Shown here: in pieces, positions 1 to 4,607 of the stretch
Layout of the letters: the number at the start of each line of letters is the position of its first letter
Position numbering within the stretch: the first letter of the stretch is position 1
Assembly: GCA_003532555.1 (NCBI GenBank)
Contig: DOEU01000044.1
Location: 1 to 6,060, forward strand
DNA: 6,060 nt
Direction: 5' to 3'
Source: Verrucomicrobiota bacterium
Lineage (GTDB): Bacteria; Verrucomicrobiota; Kiritimatiellia; Kiritimatiellales; Pontiellaceae
The notes under the pieces: generated by a model
The model's input: only the letters and a program-made list of their open reading frames with translations
Databases searched by the model: none
Told to the model about the DNA's origin: nothing
Program-made: the position numbers and the translations under genes

Positions 1-935
1 GAACCAGTTTCTACTTGCGTCCATGAAATTTTAGAACGATCGCCCCGGCAATGCCCTCGTTTTGTCACGAAGTTAAAAATACCGCCCTTGCCATTCTTAT
101 CGCCTGGATACCAATTCTGCACCGTCGAATATTTGATCTGTGCATCCTCTAACGCTACCAGCTCAACAACCGCTGCATGTAACTGATTCTCATCTCGCTG
201 CGGAGCCGTACAACCCTCAAGATAGCTCACATATGCTCCGTCTTCAGCAATCACTAAAGTACGTTCAAACTGACCCGTATTCGCCGCATTAATTCGGAAA
301 TAGGTCGATAACTCCATCGGACAACGTACTCCTTTGGGAACAAAACAGAATGAACCATCAGAAAAAACAGCCGAATTCAACGCTGCAAAATAGTTATCTT
401 TTGTTGGGATTACAGTGCCTAAATACTGCTTTACCAAATGTGGATGTTCTTTCACTGCCTCAGAAAATGAGCAAAAAATAATACCCATTTCCTCAAGTTT
501 TCCTTTGAACGTAGTAGCCACTGATACAGAATCAAAAACCGCGTCCACCGCCACCACGCCCGCAAGCATTTCCTGCTCACGCAGAGGAATACCAAGCTTT
601 TCATAGGTTTCCAGCAATTCCGGATCGATCTCATCCAAACTTTTCGGAGCATCAATCTTCTGCTTCGGAGCTGAATAATAACTTAATGCCTGATAGTCAA
701 TTGGAGGAAAATCGACCTTAGCCCACTCCGGTGCCTCCATTTTCTCCCACGCCCGGAAAGCTGTCAGCCGCCACTCCGTCAACCACTCCGGCTCTTCTTT
801 CCGGCGCGAAATCTCCAGCACAATATCCTCATTTAATCCCGGAGGGAGACTTTCCGACTCAATATCCGTCACAAATCCATATTTATAATCTTGGTCTGTT
901 AGCTCATCGAATGACTTTTCGTCTTCAATTTTCAT
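1..935 (-). CDS. sufB: Fe-S cluster assembly scaffold protein SufB, 3' part cut off by window edge
   Basis: SufB forms the cytoplasmic SufBC2D scaffold on which Fe-S clusters are built from SufS/SufE-derived sulfur. The visible part is 311 residues from the ATG at 935, roughly two thirds of the usual 460-495, and there is no internal stop. The N-terminal helical region is followed by the beta-helix core. Diagnostic stretches are [21 protein letters not shown] (about 196-216), YLEGCTAP with [12 protein letters not shown] (238-257), and [10 protein letters not shown] (270-279) followed by NFVTKR (288-293). From memory of the E. coli protein, residues tied to sulfur transfer (Arg226, Asn228, Cys254, Gln285, Trp287, Lys303) align with R214, N216, C242, Q273, W275 and K292 here, so the enzyme looks intact. 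The equivalent of the late cluster-ligand Cys405 lies outside the window. AGGA sits 5 nt before the ATG. The gene starts 15 nt after the Rrf2 regulator and very likely shares its transcript. Identification is firm; downstream sufC/sufD are expected but not seen. Confidence 0.96.
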   Translation of the reverse strand, partial: MKIEDEKSFDELTDQDYKYGFVTDIESESLPPGLNEDIVLEISRRKEEPEWLTEWRLTAFRAWEKMEAPEWAKVDFPPIDYQALSYYSAPKQKIDAPKSLDEIDPELLETYEKLGIPLREQEMLAGVVAVDAVFDSVSVATTFKGKLEEMGIIFCSFSEAVKEHPHLVKQYLGTVIPTKDNYFAALNSAVFSDGSFCFVPKGVRCPMELSTYFRINAANTGQFERTLVIAEDGAYVSYLEGCTAPQRDENQLHAAVVELVALEDAQIKYSTVQNWYPGDKNGKGGIFNFVTKRGHCRGDRSKISWTQVETG

Positions 936-950
936 CGATTTCCTCGCTTC

Positions 951-1352
951 TTATGTGGCTCCATCGATCACCATCTCCTCTAAGGAGACCGATCGTAATT
1001 TATCCACGATAACAGAGTTCACTTTTTGCCAGCTATTACTTACTGCACAGTTACGATCACATCCGTTGGTAATGCAACACGCCGTCATGCTCACAGGTCC
1101 CTCAAGCACCTCAATAATCTCAGCCGCTGAAATTGCCGAAGCTTCCCGTGCTAATCGATAACCCCCTTGGCTACCCTGAATCGACACCAACAAACTTCCC
1201 TGAAGCAATAACTTCAAAACCTTGCTCACTGTCGGTAATGGAATATCTAATTGCTCAGCTAAATCCTTCGAATTAGACAACTTGCCTTTGCCCTGGAATA
1301 TCTCAGCCAGTAAAATGAATCCATAATCTGTTAATCGTGTTATCCTTAACAT
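951..1352 (-). CDS. Rrf2-family transcriptional regulator, probable regulator of the suf operon
   Basis: A 133-residue protein of normal Rrf2 length. The N-terminus MLRITRLTDYGFILLAEI and the winged helix-turn-helix (about 25-68, with LAEQLDIPLPTVSKVLKLL as recognition region and QGSQGGYRLAR as wing) are classic for the IscR/NsrR/SufR group. A cysteine cluster follows: C92, C93, C98 and C102, i.e. Cys-x5-Cys-x3-Cys plus one extra Cys. The family uses this region to bind an Fe-S cluster, so this protein probably senses cluster status or oxidative/NO stress. The C-terminal W108 and SLEEM (123-127) resemble the SUF-type Rrf2 subgroup. AGGAG lies 4 nt before the ATG. It is immediately upstream of sufB on the same strand (15-nt gap, no terminator), so its likely target is its own operon; a perfect inverted repeat over its promoter supports this. 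Whether it represses or activates, and whether it acts like IscR or like SufR, cannot be told from sequence. No symbol is assigned for that reason. Confidence 0.92.
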   Translation of the reverse strand: MLRITRLTDYGFILLAEIFQGKGKLSNSKDLAEQLDIPLPTVSKVLKLLLQGSLLVSIQGSQGGYRLAREASAISAAEIIEVLEGPVSMTACCITNGCDRNCAVSNSWQKVNSVIVDKLRSVSLEEMVIDGAT

Positions 1353-1365
1353 TTTTCTCCTACGA

Positions 1366-1387
1366 ATTAAAATAATTGGATTTTAAT
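1366..1387. promoter_or_regulatory. Perfect inverted repeat, candidate operator for the Rrf2 regulator
   Basis: ATTAAAAT at 1366-1373 and ATTTTAAT at 1380-1387 are exact reverse complements separated by 6 nt (aattgg). The 22-bp dyad has about the length of an Rrf2-dimer site. It lies over the expected transcription start, just downstream of the -10 candidate and ahead of the AGGAG of the regulator, a typical repressor position. It does not match the IscR type 1 consensus as I remember it. The stretch is AT-rich, so a chance palindrome is possible. Confidence 0.4.
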
Positions 1388-1396
1388 AACATATCA
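1388..1396 (-). promoter_or_regulatory. Extended -10 promoter candidate for the Rrf2-sufB operon
   Basis: On the minus strand TGATATGTT reads as TGn followed by TATGTT (4 of 6 matches to TATAAT), an extended -10. There is no good -35 at 17 nt. TTGCAC at 1426-1421 is -35-like but too far upstream to pair with it. The predicted start would fall near 1381, inside the inverted repeat. It is a plausible but weak call. Confidence 0.3.
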
Positions 1397-1447
1397 AAAA
1401 TGTAACAGAGCCTTCGTTCCGTGCAACCCCAATCGAAGGAATTCGAT

Positions 1448-1483
1448 AAAAAAAGATCGGTTAAATTTCAGTTCCCTTAACCG
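1448..1483 (-). terminator. Rho-independent terminator overlapping the mazG stop codon
   Basis: Reading the minus strand, CGGTTAA (1483-1477) pairs perfectly with TTAACCG (1464-1458) across a 12-nt loop. Three bases then precede seven consecutive T (1454-1448). The descending arm of the stem contains the mazG TAA (1463-1461), so the hairpin begins inside the coding sequence. The stem is AT-rich (three G-C pairs) but perfect and the T-run is strong. It should separate mazG transcription from the suf operon promoter that begins about 50 nt downstream. Confidence 0.7.
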
Positions 1484-2252
1484 CTTCCCAATGTGAATCT
1501 AACACATCGATCGAAAGATCCGAAAACTCTGTCCCTTGCACAAGCACCCGCTGCTCCACCGAACGGAAGCGCCGTTCAAACTTCTCTACATTCGCCCGCA
1601 ATAGATCCTCAGCATTAAACCCCAAAAATCGGCACATATTCACGCAACTGAAAAGCAGATCGCCCAACTCCTCCTTCAACGCATCTTCATTCCCCGATTG
1701 AATCGCTTCACGCACCTCAGTAATTTCCTCCTCCAACTTCGCCGATACATCCTCCGACGTCGCCCAATCAAAACCAGCGCGAGCCGCCCGCTTCTGCACC
1801 TCATGCGCCCGTTGCAATGACGGCAATGCTCTCGGAACGCCCTCTAGAATCGATGAGGCCTCCCCCTTCTCTGCCTTCTCTACTCGCTTAATTGCGTCCC
1901 AATTCGTCAACACCTCATCGGCACCCGAAACTGCCGTATGCCCAAATACATGCGGATGGCGCCGTACCAATTTTTCTGAAATTCCACGTGCCACATCCTC
2001 AAAATCAAACAGACCAGCCTCCGATTGTATCTGCGCATGAAACACCACCTGCAACAAAAGATCTCCCAGTTCCTCCTCTAGCTCCGAAACTGATCCATTC
2101 TCAATCGCTTCCACCAACTCATACGCTTCCTCAATCGCATACATCTTTATCGAGTCACTTGACTGCTTCTGATCCCAAGGACAACCCTCCGGGCTCCGCA
2201 ACCGACGCATAATCTCCAACAACCGCTCCAACTGATTTTCCGACTCGCTCAT
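1461..2252 (-). CDS. mazG: Nucleoside triphosphate pyrophosphohydrolase MazG
   Basis: MazG hydrolyses (d)NTPs to NMP and pyrophosphate in the cytosol; it clears aberrant nucleotides and in E. coli affects ppGpp/MazEF stress. From the ATG at 2252 the protein is 263 residues, which is also the E. coli length. It has the two-domain architecture: the N-terminal domain has CPWD (24-27), the helix with EEAYELVEAI (41-50) and EEELGDLL (59-66); the C-terminal domain repeats this with EEEITEVREA (174-183) and EELGDLL (194-200). Both carry the Glu/Asp metal-binding pattern ExxE plus ExxD. The linker LEGVPRALPSLQRAHEVQKR is typical. The reading frame extends to a TTG at 2273 (7 more residues), but the ATG is preferred: it gives the family length, starts at the conserved region, and a promoter candidate would leave only about 12 nt of leader before the TTG. 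The ribosome site is weak (GAAG 5 nt upstream). It is a single-gene unit with its own terminator. Confidence 0.95.
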   Translation of the reverse strand: MSESENQLERLLEIMRRLRSPEGCPWDQKQSSDSIKMYAIEEAYELVEAIENGSVSELEEELGDLLLQVVFHAQIQSEAGLFDFEDVARGISEKLVRRHPHVFGHTAVSGADEVLTNWDAIKRVEKAEKGEASSILEGVPRALPSLQRAHEVQKRAARAGFDWATSEDVSAKLEEEITEVREAIQSGNEDALKEELGDLLFSCVNMCRFLGFNAEDLLRANVEKFERRFRSVEQRVLVQGTEFSDLSIDVLDSHWEAVKGTEI

Positions 2253-2291
2253 GACATCTTCACTCTCTAGCAATGCATCAAAAACTCAACA

Positions 2292-2320
2292 AATACAAAA
2301 GCAACTCACTAGGCTTTCAA
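2292..2320 (-). promoter_or_regulatory. Candidate sigma70-type promoter for mazG
   Basis: On the minus strand TTGAAA (2320-2315, 5 of 6 to TTGACA) is followed after exactly 17 nt by TGTATT (2297-2292, 4 of 6 to TATAAT). A start near 2285 would give a leader of about 33 nt to the ATG at 2252. Spacing and position fit well, but the -10 is poor and the region is AT-rich. Confidence 0.4.
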
Positions 2321-2581
2321 CCGATTTATAAATATCATTAATAACTATATTATTTATACTTTATTTGTAAAAATTTAGTCGTTAAAAACCTACTAACTGC
2401 TACTACGAAAAATGGATCTTAAAGATAGCAGGAGGAAAGATTAATCATTAAGAATCAGAACTACTCACGCCCGCAAACTCAATTGCCTCTCCAAGATCTA
2501 ATAACCTCTACAAATCTACCTTCACAGTGAATAAGATTTTTCCGTAGTACGCAGGTGGCTGAGATTAAACGAACAGATCGA
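2321..2581. other. Intergenic region, no gene recognised
   Basis: Between mazG and the HAD-like gene. Bases 2325-2375 are very AT-rich, mostly A/T with few G/C. The rest is mixed. A perfect Shine-Dalgarno-like AGGAGG occurs on the plus strand at 2430-2435 but no ATG, GTG or TTG start follows at usable distance. No tRNA, hairpin plus T-run, or remnant of a known protein was seen. No clear terminator for the HAD-like gene was found after its stop at 2582; only a small CTAC/GTAG hairpin overlaps that stop. Confidence 0.5.
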
Positions 2582-3286
2582 CTACATCCGTAGGGTATGA
2601 TCGAGTAGCTGATCGGGTTTTTCATCACTCAGCTGATCAAGAACAAAAGCAGCTCCACTGAAGTCTTGGAAACAAGTGTATTGATCGGGAATGGCAATCA
2701 CAGAAGCTCCGGCAGTTAAGGCTCCTTTACATGCGAGCTGCGATGAAACAACTGCAACAACGGTTTTGTTTTCGATTGCAACCTGTTTAAGCATCTTGAG
2801 CCAGTCGTCAGCTCGCGGAAAGGTTTCACGCTGTTCTTCGGGTATAATTAATTCTACTCCCAACTCATCCAGACCAAGACGTTTCAGCAAAGTTGATGAA
2901 TCGATTGTATTCAAGGCACTATAAGCAAAGACGGCGACACCGCGAGATTGAGCGGCTTTCACTAACTTAGTGATCGCGGCGTTGGGCTCCGATTCATTTG
3001 CACAAAAGGCGGCAACGGATTTATTCACTTCTCCAACGGCCTTTTCAATCGCGTCGGCTTTGTTGCCGGCTGCTTTGAGAATATCAGTTACAGCAGTTCG
3101 ATGATCAGGGGAAAGCGGCGAACGACAAAATGCAGCGGGAGTGAGCTCGATACCTTTGGGCTCAATACCACGTTTAATTGCTTCAAACTCTACGGGTCGT
3201 AACGAAACAGCGACATAGTCGAGTTCAATCAAAAGGGCATGGGTAAAAGTAGCTTCTGCTTGCGGTGCGTTTTCCTGTTCGCTCAT
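2582..3286 (-). CDS. HAD-like protein with degenerate active site, probable pseudoenzyme
   Basis: A 234-residue protein that I read as a HAD-superfamily, beta-phosphoglucomutase-like fold. Layout: LLIELDYVAVS at about 18-28 in the place of the DxDGTLVDS motif, a helical cap (about 32-112), GVAVFAYSALN (116-126) as motif II with S123, LLKRLGL then TFPRADDW (155-162) at motif III, and AVVSSQLACKGALTAGASVIAIP (178-200) at motif IV. Conserved scaffold features such as the AGASVIAIP strand remain, but catalytic residues do not: the nucleophile Asp is E21 (only the second Asp, D23, stays), GT after it is YV, the motif III Lys is E154 or absent, and the motif IV Glu-Asp is V180-S181. Phosphatase or mutase activity is therefore unlikely; a structural or regulatory role is inferred. 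The ATG at 3286 is preferred over a GTG at 3295 because GGAG lies 8 nt before the ATG and the GTG is part of that site. It has a good own promoter and is divergent from carA. The fold call is by eye. Confidence 0.7.
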   Translation of the reverse strand: MSEQENAPQAEATFTHALLIELDYVAVSLRPVEFEAIKRGIEPKGIELTPAAFCRSPLSPDHRTAVTDILKAAGNKADAIEKAVGEVNKSVAAFCANESEPNAAITKLVKAAQSRGVAVFAYSALNTIDSSTLLKRLGLDELGVELIIPEEQRETFPRADDWLKMLKQVAIENKTVVAVVSSQLACKGALTAGASVIAIPDQYTCFQDFSGAAFVLDQLSDEKPDQLLDHTLRM

Positions 3287-3294
3287 TCTGTTCA

Positions 3295-3298
3295 CTCC
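3295..3298 (-). promoter_or_regulatory. Ribosome binding site fixing the HAD-like gene start
   Basis: GGAG on the minus strand (3298-3295) sits 8 nt upstream of the ATG at 3286, an optimal distance. The in-frame GTG at 3295-3293 overlaps this site and has no ribosome site of its own, which argues for the shorter protein. Confidence 0.65.
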
Positions 3299-3324
3299 AG
3301 TGGTTTTTCGTTTAAAGGTGGCGT

Positions 3325-3353
3325 ACTTTAGGGAGCGGATCGGTTGCCGTCAA
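3325..3353 (-). promoter_or_regulatory. Sigma70-type promoter for the HAD-like gene
   Basis: On the minus strand TTGACG (3353-3348, 5 of 6 to consensus) and TAAAGT (3330-3325, 4 of 6) are separated by exactly 17 nt. Transcription would start near 3318, leaving a leader of about 32 nt with a GGAG ribosome site. This is the best-formed promoter in the window. Confidence 0.6.
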
Positions 3354-3360
3354 GCCCTCT

Positions 3361-3380
3361 GTTTAAACGGCATTCGAATG
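3361..3380. promoter_or_regulatory. Two adjacent perfect palindromes in the divergent promoter region
   Basis: GTTTAAAC (3361-3368) and CATTCGAATG (3371-3380) are each perfect palindromes, 2 nt apart. They lie just upstream of the -35 of the HAD-like gene and about 40 nt upstream of the carA promoter candidate. They could bind a regulator of either or both genes. No known operator consensus was recognised, and short palindromes also arise by chance. Confidence 0.25.
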
Positions 3381-3419
3381 ACGATCAAAGCTGAATTTTC
3401 AATTCTTACCTTTTAAGCA

Positions 3420-3448
3420 TTGCAAGGTATCGGCTGCGTGTAGATGAT
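3420..3448 (+). promoter_or_regulatory. Candidate promoter for carA-guaA
   Basis: TTGCAA (3420-3425, 4 of 6 to TTGACA) and GATGAT (3443-3448, 4 of 6 to TATAAT) are 17 nt apart. This would give a leader of about 50 nt before the carA ATG. No attenuator, PyrR-type antiterminator or riboswitch structure was recognised in the leader. Confidence 0.35.
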
Positions 3449-3488
3449 AGCCTGAATTTTTAACGATTTATTAGTGAAATTTAGCAAC

Positions 3489-3506
3489 AGGAGTGACTGA
3501 AGTCAG
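3489..3506 (+). promoter_or_regulatory. carA ribosome binding site with long spacer and small hairpin
   Basis: AGGAG (3489-3493) is the only strong Shine-Dalgarno upstream of carA, but 13 nt separate it from the ATG at 3507, longer than usual. The spacer holds TGACT (3494-3498) and AGTCA (3501-3505), exact reverse complements that could fold as a 4-bp stem with a TGAA loop. The family N-terminus supports the ATG at 3507 as the start: the protein reads straight into IIALEDGTWFEG. Confidence 0.5.
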
Positions 3507-4607
3507 ATGCAGAAAGCGATTATTGCACTCGAAGACGGTACGTGGTTTGAAGGAACTGCTTTTGCAGGTAGCGGCGAGGCCTATGGAGAATTGGTCTTCA
3601 ATACCTCGATGACGGGCTACCAAGAAATCTTAACGGATCCCTCCTATCATGGTCAGATTGTGACGATGACCTATCCTTTAATAGGAAACTACGGGGTGAA
3701 CACAGCCGATGAAGAGTCGCGCGGCATCTTTGCACGGGGATTGATCGTAGGTGAATATTCACGAATGTATAGCAATTGGCGTGCTGAGCAGTCGCTTGCT
3801 TCTTATCTGGAGAGCAACGGGAAGATCGGTATTCATGAAGTGGATACGCGAGCAATTACACTCCATATCCGCGATAAGGGTGCAATGAAGTGCGTGATTT
3901 CAACTGAAGAGAGCGATCCGAAGGTCTTGGTTGAGAAAGCAAAAGCATCTACTGGATTGGTCGGGCGTGATTTGGCGACGGAGGTAACGATTGATGCCCC
4001 CTATTCATGGCCAGAGCAAAAAAATCCAGACGCCACCTATCAAGTGGCGGTAATCGACTGTGGAATCAAATTAAACCAGTTGCGCATTTTTGAAGAGCTG
4101 GGTTGCCAATGCACCGTTTACCCCAATACCACATCCGCCACCGCTGTTTTGGTATCAAATCCAGATGGTATCTTTATTTCAAACGGTCCAGGTGATCCAG
4201 CCGGTGCACCTGAAGTAACGAGTTTGGTGGAAGAGTTGATCGCCGCGAGACGGCCACTATTCGGCATCTGCTTTGGACACCAAATGTTGAGTCTGGCGAT
4301 GGGAGCAGAGAGCTTTAAATTGAAATTTGGCCATCGGGGTGGAAATCAACCGATTCAAGATTTGCGCACGAAAAAAGTTGAGATTGCTTCTCACAACCAT
4401 GGGTTTTGTATTGATGCTGATTCGATCAATAGCGAAATTGCTGAGGTGACGCATTTAAACTTGAATGACCGCACAGTGGCAGGAATTAAGCATAAGCAAC
4501 AACCGCTCTTCTGTGTACAGTATCATCCAGAAGCGGCCCCCGGTCCTCACGACCCATACTATCTATTTGAAGAGTTCATCGATCTAATGAAAGAAACAAA
4601 CGCATGA
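3507..4607 (+). CDS. carA: Carbamoyl-phosphate synthase small (glutaminase) subunit CarA
   Basis: CarA hydrolyses glutamine and passes ammonia through a tunnel to CarB, which makes carbamoyl phosphate for pyrimidines and arginine. The 366 residues are a normal, complete length. The N-terminal CarA-specific domain has GELVFNTSMTGYQEILTDPSY (27-47), PLIGNYGVN (57-65) and the EVDTRAITLHIRDKGAMK run (111-128). The C-terminal class I amidotransferase domain (about 178-362) has the nucleophile elbow FGICFGHQ (252-259, C255), FGHRGGNQPI (274-283), SHNHGF (295-300), and the H340/E342 pair in QYHPEAAPGPHD. The catalytic triad is therefore complete. The stop overlaps the guaA start as ATGA. carB, its obligate partner, is not in the window and does not follow, so it must be elsewhere. 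Confidence 0.97.
   Translation: MQKAIIALEDGTWFEGTAFAGSGEAYGELVFNTSMTGYQEILTDPSYHGQIVTMTYPLIGNYGVNTADEESRGIFARGLIVGEYSRMYSNWRAEQSLASYLESNGKIGIHEVDTRAITLHIRDKGAMKCVISTEESDPKVLVEKAKASTGLVGRDLATEVTIDAPYSWPEQKNPDATYQVAVIDCGIKLNQLRIFEELGCQCTVYPNTTSATAVLVSNPDGIFISNGPGDPAGAPEVTSLVEELIAARRPLFGICFGHQMLSLAMGAESFKLKFGHRGGNQPIQDLRTKKVEIASHNHGFCIDADSINSEIAEVTHLNLNDRTVAGIKHKQQPLFCVQYHPEAAPGPHDPYYLFEEFIDLMKETNA

Noticed and set aside
723..790. CCACTCCG occurring three times (723-730, 771-778, 783-790)
   Set aside because: On the coding strand these are CGGAGTGG-type codons for recurring Glu-Trp in the conserved SufB N-terminus, so coding explains them.
415..1161. Plus-strand open frames of 63-93 codons opposite sufB and the Rrf2 gene (415-606, 731-1012, 955-1161)
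   Set aside because: They lie antisense to clearly recognised proteins, have low-complexity Ser/Thr/Pro-rich translations and no ribosome sites; they are shadows.
1411..1439. CCTTCG/CGAAGG inverted repeat with 17-nt loop, as a second terminator or operator
   Set aside because: Six-bp stem with long loop and no T-run on either strand; the stronger terminator at 1448-1483 and dyad at 1366-1387 explain the gap better.
1892..2212. 106-codon plus-strand open frame opposite mazG
   Set aside because: Antisense to the conserved MazG domains; His/Pro/Ser-rich translation is typical of a reverse-strand shadow.
1461..2273. Longer mazG starting at TTG 2273
   Set aside because: It adds seven poorly conserved residues, has no convincing ribosome site, and would be only about 12 nt from the predicted transcription start.
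3598..4454. Minus-strand open frames of 85 and 65 codons opposite carA
   Set aside because: Antisense to conserved CarA motifs, no family resemblance, no ribosome sites.
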